The position numbers and the translations under genes are program-made. Under the pieces are notes generated by a model. It did not search any database and was not told the origin of the DNA. It saw only the letters and a list, made by a program, of their open reading frames with translations. From Xanthobacter aminoxidans (lineage in GTDB: Bacteria > Pseudomonadota > Alphaproteobacteria > Rhizobiales > Xanthobacteraceae), in NCBI RefSeq assembly GCF_023571765.1, contig NZ_JAMJXC010000003.1:419405-483404 (forward strand): a stretch of 64,000 nt of DNA, in the 5' to 3' direction. Shown piece by piece: positions 8,803 through 18,384 of the stretch. Numbering within the stretch: position 1 is the first letter of the stretch; each line of letters starts with the position of its first letter.

Positions 8803-10302
8803 ATGAACCAGATCGATCCCCAGTCGCCCCACGCTTCGTCAGGGGCGAAGACCCCACCCAGCCACGCCGAGATCCGCCGCATCATCTTCGGCCTGATGCT
8901 GGCCATGCTGCTGGGCGCGCTGGACCAGACCATCGTGGCCACGGCCCTGCCGACCATCGGCGATGCGTTCGGCGACTTCGCCAACCTCTCCTGGGTGGTC
9001 ACCGCCTATCTCCTGACCGCGACGGTGGCGACGCCGCTCTACGGCAAGCTGAGCGACATCCACGGGCGGCGGGTGATGCTGCTGACGGCTGTCGCCGTGT
9101 TCTCGGCGGCTTCCGTGGCGTGCGCGCTGGCGCCGAACCTGCTCGCCCTCATCATCGCGCGGGCGGTGCAGGGGCTGGGCGGCGGGGGCCTCATCTCCCT
9201 GTCGCAGACCATCATCGCGGATCTGGTCTCGCCGCGGGAACGGGGGCGCTATCAGGCCCAGATCGCCGGCGTGTTCGCCGCCTCCAGCATTGCCGGTCCG
9301 GTGCTGGGCGGCCTGTTTGCGCAATATCTCAGCTGGACCCTCATCTTCTGGGTCAACCTGCCCATCGGCCTTGTGGCGCTGCTCATCACCGAACGGCGGC
9401 TGCGCGACCTGCCGCGCCACGAGCGCCGCCATGCCATGGACTATCTGGGCGCGGCGCTGATGGCGGTGGCGAGCCTGATGCTGCTCCTCGCCCTCGGCTG
9501 GGGTGGTGTGCGTCTGCCCTGGGGCTCGCCGCCCATCCTCGGCCTGTTCGCCGGCGCGGCGGTTTTCGTTGCCCTGTTCATCTGGCGGATGCGGTGGGCG
9601 GAGGAACCGTTCCTGCCCCTCGGCCTCCTCGCCGACAAGGTGGTGGGCTGGGGCATGATCGCCTCGTTCCTCGCATTCGGGGGAATGGTCGGCCTGTCCA
9701 TCTTCGTGCCGCTCTATTTCGAGACGGCGCGCGGCCTCTCCGCCACCCAGTCGGGCCTGGGGCTCATCCCCTTCATGGGCGGCGTGGTGATGGGGGCCGT
9801 GCTCTCCGGGCGCTCCATGGCGCGCCTTGCCCATTACAAGCGTCCGGCCCTCGCCGGGCTGACGCTCGCATCCGCGGGACTCCTCGCGATCGGTCTGGTT
9901 CCGGCCATGCCGCTGGCGCTGGCCCTGGCGCTGTTCGTCGTCATCGGCCTGGGCTTGGGCACGGCGCTGCCGGTCTGCACGGTGTCGATCCAGAACGCAG
10001 TGCAGCCGCATCTGATGGGCACCACCACGGGCGTCATGACCTTCTTCCGCCAGCTCGGCGGGGCGCTGGCCGTGGCCGTGCTTGGCGCCGTGCTTCTCGC
10101 CGCGCTGGCCACGGGCGGGGCGGCGGATATCGAGACCCTGGCGCGCAGCGCGGACCCGGCGCGCCTCGCAAGCGCGTTCAGCCGAGTGTTCCTCACCATG
10201 ACGGTGGTGGCGGCGCTGGCGGCCGTGGCGCTGGCGTTCCTGCCGGAGCGGCCGCTGCGCACGTCGGTCCACGCCAGCGAGGGCGAGGGCAGCATCGTGT
10301 GA
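8803..10302 (+). CDS. DHA2-family MFS multidrug exporter (EmrB/QacA type)
   Basis: 499-residue, about 14-helix transporter of the DHA2 drug:proton antiporter family. Motif D (LDQTIVATALPTIG) is in helix 1, motif A (GKLSDIHGRRVML) in loop 2-3, and motif C (GPVLGGLF) in helix 5. Such carriers expel amphipathic drugs or dyes using the proton gradient. The start is ATG 8803 (MNQIDPQ). No periplasmic adaptor (EmrA) or regulator gene is adjacent, so it probably works alone in the inner membrane. It converges on topA with 28 bases between stops. Confidence 0.88.
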   Translation: MNQIDPQSPHASSGAKTPPSHAEIRRIIFGLMLAMLLGALDQTIVATALPTIGDAFGDFANLSWVVTAYLLTATVATPLYGKLSDIHGRRVMLLTAVAVFSAASVACALAPNLLALIIARAVQGLGGGGLISLSQTIIADLVSPRERGRYQAQIAGVFAASSIAGPVLGGLFAQYLSWTLIFWVNLPIGLVALLITERRLRDLPRHERRHAMDYLGAALMAVASLMLLLALGWGGVRLPWGSPPILGLFAGAAVFVALFIWRMRWAEEPFLPLGLLADKVVGWGMIASFLAFGGMVGLSIFVPLYFETARGLSATQSGLGLIPFMGGVVMGAVLSGRSMARLAHYKRPALAGLTLASAGLLAIGLVPAMPLALALALFVVIGLGLGTALPVCTVSIQNAVQPHLMGTTTGVMTFFRQLGGALAVAVLGAVLLAALATGGAADIETLARSADPARLASAFSRVFLTMTVVAALAAVALAFLPERPLRTSVHASEGEGSIV

Positions 10303-10330
10303 TGCTGCCCCGGCCGGAACGGCGCGGCGC

Positions 10331-13018
10331 CTATTCGGCCGCGTCGGGCTTGCTTGCGGCTGCCTTCTTGGCGGCGGGCTTCTTGGGAGCCGCGGCTTTC
10401 GTCGCCGGCTTTTTGGCCGCCGGCTTCTTCGCGGCGGCCTTCTTCGGCGCGGCCTTCTCGCCATCCGCCGAAGCCGCCTTGCGGGCGCCGCCACGCGCGG
10501 GCTTGGCCGGCGAAGACGCCGCCTTGGCGTCGATGAGCTGCACCGCCTGTTCCAGCGTCAGCGTTTCGGGATCGGTGGACTTGGGCAGGGTCGCGTTGAC
10601 CTTGCCGTGGTTCACGTAAGGCCCGAAGCGGCCCGGCCGCACGGTGATCGGCCCGCCCAGCGTCGGATGATCGCCGACGACCCGCCCGGCCGGCGTGCCG
10701 CCGCGCCCACCACGACCCTTGGACTGCTTCTCCGCGATCAGCGCCACCGCCCGGTTGAGGCCGATGGCGAGGATGTCGTCGCCGTCCTCGATGTTGGCGT
10801 AGGTGCGCCCGTGCTGGACATAGGGTCCATAGCGCCCGATGCCGGCGAGGATGGGCTCGCGATCCTCCGGATGGAGGCCGATCTCGCGCGGGAGGGCCAG
10901 CAGCTTCAGTGCGGTTTCAAGGTCAACGTCCGCCGGGGCGAGGCCCTTGGGCAGCGACGAGCGCTTGGGCTTCTCGCCTTCCTTGCCCTCTCCGAGCTGG
11001 AGATAGGTGCCGAAGCGGCCGGAGCGGATGGTGACTTCCTCGCCCGAGTCCGGATCAAGGCCGAGCACGCGGGTGCCGTCGCCTTCCTGCGCATTGTCGC
11101 CGGTGAGCGGACGGGTGTGGCGGCACTCGGGGTAGTTGGAGCAGCCGATGAAGGCGCCGAACTTGCCCATCTTCAGCGAGAGCCGGCCGGTGCCGCAGGT
11201 GGGGCACAGGCGCGGGTCTGTCCCGTCCTCGGTGGGCGGGAAGATGTGGGCGGTCAGCATCTCGTCGAGGGCGTCCAGCACCTGCGACACACGCAGGTCC
11301 TTGGTGGCCTCGATGGCGGCGTGGAAATCCTGCCAGAAGGCGCGCAGCACCTCCTTCCAGTCGAGTTCGGCCGCGGAAACCTCGTCGAGCTTCTCTTCGA
11401 GGTCGGCAGTGAAATCGTATTCCACGTAGCGCTTGAAGAAGCTTTCGAGGAAGGCCGTGACGAGCCGGCCCTTGTCCTCCGGCACCAGCTTCTTCTTGTC
11501 GAGCTTCACATATTCGCGGTCGCGCAGCACCGCGAGCACGGCGGCATAGGTGGAGGGGCGGCCGATGCCCAGCTCCTCCATGCGCTTCACCAGCGAGGCT
11601 TCCGAATAGCGCGGCGGCGGCTCGGTGAAGTGCTGGGTGGTGTTGATGTCGCGCTTGGCCAGGGCCTCGTTGGCACTCATGGCCGGAAGGCGACGGCTCT
11701 CCTCGTCGTCGTCCTCGTCGTCCTTGCCCTCGCGGTAGAGGGTAAGGAAGCCGTCGAACTTTACCACGGTGCCGGTGGCGGTTAGGTCCAGCGTGCGGGC
11801 ACCGGCTTTCGCCTCGATGTCCGCCGTGGTGCGCTCCAGCTCGGCCGATTCCATCTGGCTCGCGACCGTGCGGATCCAGATCAGCTCATAGAGCTTGGCC
11901 TGCTCGCCATCGAGATAGCGGGCCACATCCCGCGGATGACGCGACGGGTCGGTGGGCCGGATGGCCTCGTGGGCCTCCTGCGCGTTCTTGGCCTTGGTGG
12001 TGTACTTGCGCGGCACGCCGGGCAGGTACTTCGGCCCGAACTGCTTGCCGATGGCATCGCGGGTGGCGGCGACGGCCTCGGGGGCCATGTCCACGCCGTC
12101 GGTTCGCATGTAGGTGATGAGACCCACCGTCTCGCCGCCCACGTCCACACCCTCATAGAGGCGCTGGGCGATCTGCATAGTGCGGGCCGGCGCGAGGCCG
12201 AGCTTGCGGCTCGCCTCCTGCTGCAGGGTGGAGGTGGTGAAGGGCGGCTGGGGATGCCGCTTCATGGGCTTGGCTTCGACCGAGCGCACCCGGAACGCCG
12301 CGCTGTCCAGCGCTTCGCGGAAGGCCTTGGCCTCCTCCGCCGTGCCCACCGAGAGGCGGGTGATCTTCTTGCCGTCGGCGCCGGAAAGGCGGGCCTCGAA
12401 CTCCTCGTTCCGCGGCGTCGCGAGCCGGGCGAGGATGGACCAGTATTCCTTGCGGACGAAGGTCTCGATCTCCCGCTCGCGGTCGCAGACGAGGCGCAAC
12501 GCCACCGACTGCACACGGCCGGCGGAGCGCGCGCCGGGCAGCTTGCGCCACAGCACGGGGGAGAGGGTGAAGCCCACGAGATAATCGAGGGCGCGGCGGG
12601 CGAGATAGGCGTCCACCAGCGCCACGTCGATATCGCGCGGCGCCTTCATGGCTTCCAGCACCGCCTGCTTGGTGATGGCGTTGAAGACCACGCGCTCGAC
12701 CTTCTGGCCCTTGAGCGCCTTCTTCTGCCGCAGCACCTCCAGCACGTGCCAGGAGATGGCCTCGCCTTCGCGATCCGGGTCGGTGGCGAGGATCAGGCCA
12801 TCGGCCCCCTTCACGGCGGCGGCGATCTCGTTGAGCCGCTTCTGCGCCTTGGGGTCCACGTCCCACAGCATGCGGAAGTCGGCGTCCGGATCCACCGACC
12901 CGTCCTTCGACGGGAGGTCGCGAACGTGGCCGTAGGAGGCGATGACCTCGTAGCCGGGACCGAGATATTTGTTGATCGTCTTCGCCTTGGCCGGCGATTC
13001 GACGATGACGACCTGCAT
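10331..13018 (-). CDS. topA: DNA topoisomerase I
   Basis: 895-residue type IA topoisomerase that relaxes negative supercoils. The TOPRIM domain opens the protein (VVIVESPAKAKTINKYLG) and carries the DPDREGEAISWH motif; the catalytic tyrosine is in GLITYMRTDG. A C-terminal zinc finger (CPTCGTGRLSLKMGKFGAF and CSNYPEC) is followed by repeated RFGPYV-type modules and a Lys/Ala-rich tail of about 60 residues typical of high-GC alphaproteobacteria. The start is the ATG at 13018 directly before the TOPRIM domain. It follows dprA in the leftward pyrB-dprA-topA order, separated by about 550 bases containing a broken small gene on the other strand. Confidence 0.97.
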   Translation of the reverse strand: MQVVIVESPAKAKTINKYLGPGYEVIASYGHVRDLPSKDGSVDPDADFRMLWDVDPKAQKRLNEIAAAVKGADGLILATDPDREGEAISWHVLEVLRQKKALKGQKVERVVFNAITKQAVLEAMKAPRDIDVALVDAYLARRALDYLVGFTLSPVLWRKLPGARSAGRVQSVALRLVCDREREIETFVRKEYWSILARLATPRNEEFEARLSGADGKKITRLSVGTAEEAKAFREALDSAAFRVRSVEAKPMKRHPQPPFTTSTLQQEASRKLGLAPARTMQIAQRLYEGVDVGGETVGLITYMRTDGVDMAPEAVAATRDAIGKQFGPKYLPGVPRKYTTKAKNAQEAHEAIRPTDPSRHPRDVARYLDGEQAKLYELIWIRTVASQMESAELERTTADIEAKAGARTLDLTATGTVVKFDGFLTLYREGKDDEDDDEESRRLPAMSANEALAKRDINTTQHFTEPPPRYSEASLVKRMEELGIGRPSTYAAVLAVLRDREYVKLDKKKLVPEDKGRLVTAFLESFFKRYVEYDFTADLEEKLDEVSAAELDWKEVLRAFWQDFHAAIEATKDLRVSQVLDALDEMLTAHIFPPTEDGTDPRLCPTCGTGRLSLKMGKFGAFIGCSNYPECRHTRPLTGDNAQEGDGTRVLGLDPDSGEEVTIRSGRFGTYLQLGEGKEGEKPKRSSLPKGLAPADVDLETALKLLALPREIGLHPEDREPILAGIGRYGPYVQHGRTYANIEDGDDILAIGLNRAVALIAEKQSKGRGGRGGTPAGRVVGDHPTLGGPITVRPGRFGPYVNHGKVNATLPKSTDPETLTLEQAVQLIDAKAASSPAKPARGGARKAASADGEKAAPKKAAAKKPAAKKPATKAAAPKKPAAKKAAASKPDAAE

Positions 13019-13346
13019 GACGAACCGTGTCTCAATCAAGGGCCGCCGCCCCATTGCGCGGCCTTGGAAAGGGGAGGGAGCATCCCGCGATACCGTTTGG
13101 TATCCCGGGAGCGAAGCGTGAAGCTCCGGCTCCGATGCCCGGCGTCTGATCGCGATCGCTCACCCCAGCAAGAGGATCGCGACGCCGAGAGCGCCGCAAC
13201 ATGGGGAGCCAAGGGGCGCCTGTCAAATGGTGCCCCCCTTCAGGCTCAGCCGCCGGGTTTGATGAAAGTACAACCCAGAGTATGTTTCAATATCGAGCTC
13301 AATCTTTAAGACCAGTCTCAGATACCAACCGGGGCTTGGAACCGAC
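13019..13346. other. Intergenic region upstream of topA
   Basis: This 328-base stretch holds no convincing gene. It must contain the topA promoter (leftward) and any promoter of the broken small gene at 13347 (rightward). The only clear structure is the inverted repeat at 13083-13110. Bases 13257-13325 are noticeably more AT-rich than the rest of the region, as expected for a promoter. Confidence 0.5.
13083..13110. repeat. Imperfect 12-bp inverted repeat between topA and the broken gene
   Basis: TCCCGCGATACC and GGTATCCCGGGA flank a GTTT centre, with one mismatched pair; the inner GATACC/GGTATC arms are perfect. It lies about 65 bases upstream of the topA start. It could be an operator or a hairpin in the topA leader; there is no T-tract on either side to make a terminator. 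Confidence 0.5.
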
Positions 13347-13558
13347 ATGACCGAACGGTCTCCCGTCGACATCGCCGACGATGCGGCCGCGACGGCTGCC
13401 TATGTCGCCGCCATTACCGCCGAATTGTCACGTCTCGCCCGCAACCACGGGTTCAGTACCCTCGCCTTGTGCTCGATATGGCGCGTCAGGAGGCGCGCGC
13501 GTTGGCCGACAACGTATCGTCCCGCGGACCGGGGAGCACCGACGCCGAGCGGCGGTGA
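13347..13558 (+). pseudogene. Small conserved-type protein with a one-base frameshift
   Basis: Reading starts at ATG 13347 (MTERSPVDIADDAAATAAY) and is coherent to GFSTLA near 13462. Sense then continues in another frame (LDMARQEARALADNV) to TGA 13556-13558. One missing base in GCCTTGTGC (for instance GCC TAT GTG) would restore a protein of about 70 residues, helical and acidic at its N-terminus. The total of 212 bases is one short of 71 codons. Either a real one-base deletion or a sequencing error. It lies between the leftward dprA and topA genes, on the opposite strand. I do not know a function. Confidence 0.6.
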
Positions 13559-13570
13559 GCCGCTCCGCCC

Positions 13571-14719
13571 CTATTTGAGCGCAACCCGCCCGGTGCCCGG
13601 GCGGTCGAGGCGTCCGGCAAGCTCAAGCTCCAGCAGCACGATCTGGACTTCCGCGACCGTGCAACCGGACAGGCGGACCAGATCGTCGGTCGGCGTCGGC
13701 ACCGGGCCGAGCAGCGAGATCACGCGGGCACGTGCATCGTCCCCCGGCGTGACCGGCCCCGCCGGCACGAACGGCGCCTCCGCCTCCACCACCGGTTCCT
13801 CGCGCCGCCCGGCGATGGGGGTGAGCACCTCGATCACATCGGCGGCCTCGGTGACGAGGGTCGCGCCGCGCTTCAGCAGGCGGTTGGTGCCGCCCGCACG
13901 GGGATCGAGCGGCGAGCCGGGCACGGCGAACACCTCGCGCCCCTGCTCGGCGGCGAGCCGCGCGGTAATCAGCGAACCGGAGCGCTCCGCCGCCTCCACC
14001 ACCACGACGCCGAGGCTCATGCCCGAAACCAGCCGGTTGCGGCGGGGAAAGTCGCGGGCGCGAGGCTCCCAGCTGATGGGCATCTCGGAGACGAGGGCAC
14101 CGGTCGAGGCCACCTTGTCCATCAGGCCGAGATTTTCGGGCGGGTAGGGCTTGGCCAGCCCGCCGGCGAACACGCCCACCGTGCCCCCGTCGAGGCTCGC
14201 CTCGTGGGCGGCCGCATCGATGCCGCGCGCGAGGCCGGACACCACCACCCAGCCACCCGCCGCGAGGTCACGGGCGAGGCGCGCCGCGAAGGTGCGGCCG
14301 GCGGCCGAGGCGTTGCGGGCGCCGACGATGCCGACCATGGGCCGGCGCAGGACCTCGGCCTCGCCGCGCACGGAGATCAGCGGCGGCGCATCGTCGAGGG
14401 CGGCGAGGGCAGGGGGATAGTCACGCTCGCCGAGCGCGACCAGCCGGGCGCCCATACGGGCGTGCGCCTCCATCTCGGCGTCCGCCTCGGCGATGGTGGG
14501 CGTGTGCGGCGGCATCAGCCGTCCGCCGCGCCGGGCGAGGGAGGGCAGGGCCTCCAGGGCCGCCCCGGCACCGCCGAACTGGTTGATGAGGGCGCGGAAG
14601 GTGCGCGGGCCGACATTCTCGGTGCGGATCAGCCGCAGCCAGTCGCGGCGCTGCTCTGGCCCGAGCAATTCGCCCTTCGACGGCCCGCTGGCGGGACCCT
14701 GTGCCCTGCCCCGCGCCAT
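13571..14719 (-). CDS. dprA: DNA-processing protein DprA
   Basis: 382-residue DprA/Smf protein, which binds incoming single-stranded DNA during transformation and loads RecA. The Rossmann core shows [41 protein letters not shown] and the [21 protein letters not shown] segment. The C-terminal ~60 residues form the winged-helix (DprA_WH) domain seen in many proteobacteria. It starts 6 bases after the plsY stop, so it is co-transcribed with plsY and the pyr genes. Confidence 0.95.
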   Translation of the reverse strand: MARGRAQGPASGPSKGELLGPEQRRDWLRLIRTENVGPRTFRALINQFGGAGAALEALPSLARRGGRLMPPHTPTIAEADAEMEAHARMGARLVALGERDYPPALAALDDAPPLISVRGEAEVLRRPMVGIVGARNASAAGRTFAARLARDLAAGGWVVVSGLARGIDAAAHEASLDGGTVGVFAGGLAKPYPPENLGLMDKVASTGALVSEMPISWEPRARDFPRRNRLVSGMSLGVVVVEAAERSGSLITARLAAEQGREVFAVPGSPLDPRAGGTNRLLKRGATLVTEAADVIEVLTPIAGRREEPVVEAEAPFVPAGPVTPGDDARARVISLLGPVPTPTDDLVRLSGCTVAEVQIVLLELELAGRLDRPGTGRVALK

Positions 14720-14725
14720 GTCGCC

Positions 14726-15331
14726 TCAGCCCTTCGCGCCGATCTTGCCCTCGGTGCCTTCCAGCAGCCGGCGGATGTTCTCGTGGTGCTTCAGCCACAG
14801 CAGGATGGCGAGCACGGCGAGCAGCACGGCGAGATTGTTGTGCCCGAGGCCCATGGCCGCGATGACCGTGGCAACCGACGCCATGAGCGCGGACAAAGAG
14901 GAATAGCGCGTGAAATAGGCCGCCCCCAGCCACACCACCGCGAAGGCGATGGCGGCGGGCCAGAACAGCCCGATGGTGACGCCCAGGAAGGTCGCGACGC
15001 CCTTGCCGCCCTTGAAACGCAGCCAGACCGGCGCGATGTGGCCGAGGAAGGCGCCGACCGCCGCCGCCATGGCGGCCGTCTCTCCGGCGAAATGGCGGGC
15101 GACCAGCACGGCCGCAGTGCCTTTCAGCGCGTCCAGCACAAGGGTGGCGGCGGCGAGATCCTTGCGACCGGTGCGCAGCACATTGGTGGCGCCGATGTTG
15201 CCGGAGCCGATGGTGCGCAGGTCCTTGGTGCCGGCAAATCGCGTGAGGAGGAGCCCGAACGGGACCGAGCCGAGCAGGTAGCCGAACGCGAGCGCGATCA
15301 GCAGCACGAGCGCGGGCGGGGTATCAGGCAT
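14726..15331 (-). CDS. plsY: Acyl-phosphate glycerol-3-phosphate acyltransferase PlsY
   Basis: 201-residue inner-membrane enzyme that transfers an acyl group from acyl-phosphate to glycerol 3-phosphate, the first step of phospholipid synthesis. The family's three motifs are visible: [21 protein letters not shown] and FKGGKGVAT, spread over five to six membrane helices. The start is ATG 15331 ([11 protein letters not shown]), right before the first helix. It sits between the dihydroorotase-like gene and dprA in a leftward operon. Confidence 0.96.
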   Translation of the reverse strand: MPDTPPALVLLIALAFGYLLGSVPFGLLLTRFAGTKDLRTIGSGNIGATNVLRTGRKDLAAATLVLDALKGTAAVLVARHFAGETAAMAAAVGAFLGHIAPVWLRFKGGKGVATFLGVTIGLFWPAAIAFAVVWLGAAYFTRYSSLSALMASVATVIAAMGLGHNNLAVLLAVLAILLWLKHHENIRRLLEGTEGKIGAKG

Positions 15332-15389
15332 GCGCACCTCGAACGATCTCGCCGCGCCGCCGCGGCGGGACGGCACAGGTCACGGTGGG

Positions 15390-16706
15390 TCAAACGTATT
15401 CGTAGACGGTGCGCCCGGCAACGACGGTCCGCAGCACCCGCCCGTCGAGGCGCGCCTCGTCGAACGGCGTGTTCCGGCAACGCGACTTCAGGGAGCGGGG
15501 ATCGAGCACATAGGGCATGCCCGGATCGAACACGATCACGTCCCCCGCCGCGCCGGGCCGGAGCGTTCCGGCATCCAGACCCAGAATCTGCGCCGGCCGG
15601 GTGGAGAGGGCGGCGAGCAGGTTCACGAGGTCCACCTGATCGGAATGGACGAGGCGCAGCGCGGCGGAGAGCAGCGTCTCCAGCCCGATGGCACCGGGCT
15701 CGGCTTCCGAGAAGGGCAGGCGCTTGCCCTCCACGTCCTGCGGCAGATGGTCGGAGACCACCACGTCCAGCAGGCCGGAGGCCAGCGCGCGGATCAGCGC
15801 CTGCCGGTCCTCTTCCCCGCGCAGGGGCGGGGCGAGGCGGAAATAGGTGCGGTAGGCGCCGATATCCAGCTCGTTGAACGAGAGGTGGTTGATGCTGACC
15901 GAGGCGGTGACCGGCAGCCCGGCGGCCTTGGCCCGCTCCAGCACCTCCAGCGATTCGGCGCAGGTGAGCGCCGCCGCGTGGTAGCGCGAGCGCGCCGCGC
16001 CCACGAGCCGCACGTCGCGTTCGAGGATGATGGTCTCGGCCGCCTTCGGATTGCCGGAGAGGCCGAGGCGAGAGGCGAAGGCCCCCTCGTTCATCGCCCC
16101 CTGCGACATGGAGGCGTCCTCGGTGTGGTGCACCAGGAGGGCGTCGAAATCGCGGGCATAGGTGAGCGCGCGGCGCAACACCTGGGCGTTCATGATGGAC
16201 TTGTGGCCATCGGTGAAGGCGACGGCGCCGGCGGCCTGAAGCAGACCGATCTCGGTCATCTCGTGGCCTTCGAGGCCTTTGGTGATGGCGGCCATGGGAT
16301 GCACCCGCACCACCGCCGTGTCCCGCGCCCGGCGCAGGATGAAGTCCACGATGGCCGGATCGTCCACCGCCGGGTCCGTATCCGGCTGGCAGATGATGGT
16401 GGTGACACCGCCCGCCGCCGCCGCGTGGCTCGCCGAGGCCAGCGTCTCGCGATGCTCGGCGCCGGGCTCGCCCACGAAGGCGCGCATGTCCACGAGGCCG
16501 GGCGCGACCACCGCCCCGGCACAATCCACCACCTCGGCGCCATCAGGGATGCCGGCGGCGGCGATGCCGAAGCCGGCGTCCTTCACCACGCCGTCGGCGA
16601 GGAAGACATCGCCATGGAAGTCCGCGCCGCGCGAGGGGTCGATCACCCGCGCATTGGCGAGCAGCAGCGGCCGGGAATCGTTGGAATGGGAGCGGCCGTT
16701 ACGCAT
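15390..16706 (-). CDS. Dihydroorotase-like protein lacking metal ligands (PyrX type)
   Basis: 438-residue amidohydrolase-fold protein annotated as dihydroorotase in relatives. It begins inside the pyrB stop region and is coupled to it. The metal-binding motif normally read as D-L-H-V-H-L-R-E-P-G appears here as [10 protein letters not shown] (residues 73-82): both zinc histidines and the substrate arginine are replaced. The later VSDHLPQD and LVHHTED segments are retained. This is the pattern of the non-catalytic PyrX (PyrC') partners that assemble with aspartate carbamoyltransferase (established for Pseudomonas). It is therefore probably structural, with a separate active PyrC elsewhere in the genome. 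Confidence 0.85.
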   Translation of the reverse strand: MRNGRSHSNDSRPLLLANARVIDPSRGADFHGDVFLADGVVKDAGFGIAAAGIPDGAEVVDCAGAVVAPGLVDMRAFVGEPGAEHRETLASASHAAAAGGVTTIICQPDTDPAVDDPAIVDFILRRARDTAVVRVHPMAAITKGLEGHEMTEIGLLQAAGAVAFTDGHKSIMNAQVLRRALTYARDFDALLVHHTEDASMSQGAMNEGAFASRLGLSGNPKAAETIILERDVRLVGAARSRYHAAALTCAESLEVLERAKAAGLPVTASVSINHLSFNELDIGAYRTYFRLAPPLRGEEDRQALIRALASGLLDVVVSDHLPQDVEGKRLPFSEAEPGAIGLETLLSAALRLVHSDQVDLVNLLAALSTRPAQILGLDAGTLRPGAAGDVIVFDPGMPYVLDPRSLKSRCRNTPFDEARLDGRVLRTVVAGRTVYEYV

Positions 16707-17646
16707 TGGGAAGCTTCCGCGCGAGGGAATCGAGCACCGCCATGCGCACGGCGACGCCCATCTCCACCTGCTCACGAATGAGGGACTGCGCCCCGTCCGC
16801 GATGGCGGAGTCGATCTCCACGCCGCGGTTCATGGGGCCGGGGTGCATCACCAGTGCGTCGGGCGCGGCGTAGCGCAGCTTGGCCTCGTCGAGGCCGAAA
16901 TAGTGGAAATACTCCTTCACCGAGGGGATGAAGGAGCCGGCCATGCGCTCGCGCTGGAGGCGCAGCATCATCACGATGTCCGCCCCTTCCAGCCCCGCCT
17001 CCATGGTGCGGAAGACCTCGACGCCGAGGCTCTCCACGCCGGAAGGCAGGAGGGTCGAAGGCGCCACCACGCGCACCTTGGCGCCCATGGTGTTGAGGAG
17101 CGCGATGTTGGAGCGCGCCACGCGCGAATGGAGCACATCCCCGCAGATGGCGACCGTCAGTCCTTGGATGCGCCCCTTGTTGCGGCGGATGGTCAGGGCG
17201 TCCAGCAGCGCCTGGGTGGGGTGCTCGTGGGCGCCGTCGCCGGCATTCACCACGCAGCAATCCACCTTGCGCGCCAGAAGCGCCACCGCGCCCGAGGCGT
17301 GATGCCGGACGACAAGGATGTCCGGGTGCATGGCGTTCAGCGTGATGGCGGTGTCGATGAGCGTCTCGCCCTTCTTCACCGAAGAGGAGGCGACCGACAT
17401 GTTCATCACGTCGGCGCCGAGCCGCTTGCCCGCGATCTCGAACGAGGACTGGGTGCGGGTGGAGGCCTCGAAGAACAGGTTGATCTGGGTGCGTCCGCGC
17501 AGCGTCGTGCGCTTCTTCTCGATCTGCCGGTTGAGTTCGACGAACTCCTCGGCGAGGTCGAGCAGACCCGTGATCTCGCCGGCGGAAAGCCCTTCGATGC
17601 CGATGAGGTCTCGGCCGGAGAGCGTGAAGGCGGAAGGATCTTGCAT
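16699..17646 (-). CDS. pyrB: Aspartate carbamoyltransferase catalytic subunit
   Basis: 315-residue enzyme making carbamoyl aspartate from carbamoyl phosphate and aspartate, the second step of pyrimidine synthesis. The carbamoyl-phosphate motif reads [13 protein letters not shown] (Gln where many homologues have Arg, a variant common in alphaproteobacteria), followed by [28 protein letters not shown] and the C-terminal [12 protein letters not shown]. The start ATG 17646 (MQDPSAF) lies at the beginning of similarity. Its stop overlaps the start of the PyrX-like gene by 8 bases. There is no pyrI regulatory subunit, as expected when PyrX is present. Confidence 0.96.
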   Translation of the reverse strand: MQDPSAFTLSGRDLIGIEGLSAGEITGLLDLAEEFVELNRQIEKKRTTLRGRTQINLFFEASTRTQSSFEIAGKRLGADVMNMSVASSSVKKGETLIDTAITLNAMHPDILVVRHHASGAVALLARKVDCCVVNAGDGAHEHPTQALLDALTIRRNKGRIQGLTVAICGDVLHSRVARSNIALLNTMGAKVRVVAPSTLLPSGVESLGVEVFRTMEAGLEGADIVMMLRLQRERMAGSFIPSVKEYFHYFGLDEAKLRYAAPDALVMHPGPMNRGVEIDSAIADGAQSLIREQVEMGVAVRMAVLDSLARKLPNA

Positions 17647-17891
17647 GGCAGGCGGGAGGCATAGCGGCCAAGCGCGGCCCCGGCAAGGGAAGCCTGTGAA
17701 TGAAGCTTGGCGCGGCAAGGCATCGATCGCCGTGATTTACCGGCCGTTCACCATCCGTGAAGGGCGGTCCCGGTGATTCCCCGGCGTCGCCACACTTTGG
17801 AACGAAGTCTCATCGAGCCTTTTCGCAGCCGGACCGGACGGGCTGTTGCGAGCCGCCAGACCGTCGCCCCGGAGGTTGGGAGTTAATCGTC

Positions 17892-18317
17892 ATGTCCATT
17901 CTGATGCGGACGAACCTCATGGCGCTCGGCGTCGCCGTGGTGCTCACCGGCAGTGCCGGAACGGGCAACGCCGCCGCCATCGGCACCGGCGCGTTGGCCA
18001 TGGCGCCGGCCAAGGCCGCGAGCGTCACCGATGTCGGCTATTGGTATCGCGGCCGCTATTATCGCGGCGGCTGCTGGAACTGCGGCAACGGCGCAGCGCT
18101 CGGCGCGGGCGTCGCCATCGGCGTGCTGGGTGCGGCCGCCATCGCTGGCGCTGTGGCTGCGCCTCCGCCGCCCCCGGTCGTCTATTACGAGCAGCCGCCG
18201 GTTGTTTATTACCAGCCCGCGCCGCGCGTCTATCTGGAGCCGGTGCCCCCGCCGCGCCCGCGCAGCTGCTGGGTGACGACCGGCCCGGGCGGGCAGGGCT
18301 ATTTCTCGCCCTGCTGA
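17892..18317 (+). CDS. Secreted small protein rich in Tyr and Pro
   Basis: 141-residue protein with a signal peptide at the N-terminus (hydrophobic MALGVAVVLTGSAGTGNAAA), a YWYRGRYYRGGCWNCGNG segment, a glycine/alanine hydrophobic stretch that could be a membrane anchor, and a Pro/Tyr/Val-rich C-terminal part with repeated PPPVVYY units. I recognise no enzymatic family; proteins of this composition are common envelope proteins in this order. A GC hairpin with a TTCG loop follows the stop. Start chosen at ATG 17892, before the signal sequence. Confidence 0.65.
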   Translation: MSILMRTNLMALGVAVVLTGSAGTGNAAAIGTGALAMAPAKAASVTDVGYWYRGRYYRGGCWNCGNGAALGAGVAIGVLGAAAIAGAVAAPPPPPVVYYEQPPVVYYQPAPRVYLEPVPPPRPRSCWVTTGPGGQGYFSPC

Positions 18318-18340
18318 GTCGCGGGGATATGGGGTTCGTC

Positions 18341-18367
18341 AGGGCGGCTTCGGCCGCCCTTTCGTTT
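18341..18367 (+). terminator. Rho-independent terminator after the Tyr/Pro-rich gene
   Basis: Perfect stem AGGGCGGC / GCCGCCCT with a TTCG tetraloop (18341-18360), followed by TTCGTTT. It ends the gene stopping at 18317 and faces the convergent AEC transporter gene. Confidence 0.85.
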
Positions 18368-18384
18368 GGATCAGGCCAGCATCA

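Noticed and set aside
10331..10530. Repeated GCC/TTC-rich tract at the topA 3' end as a repeat locus
   Set aside because: It encodes the Lys/Ala-rich tail of topoisomerase I, a usual feature of high-GC alphaproteobacteria.
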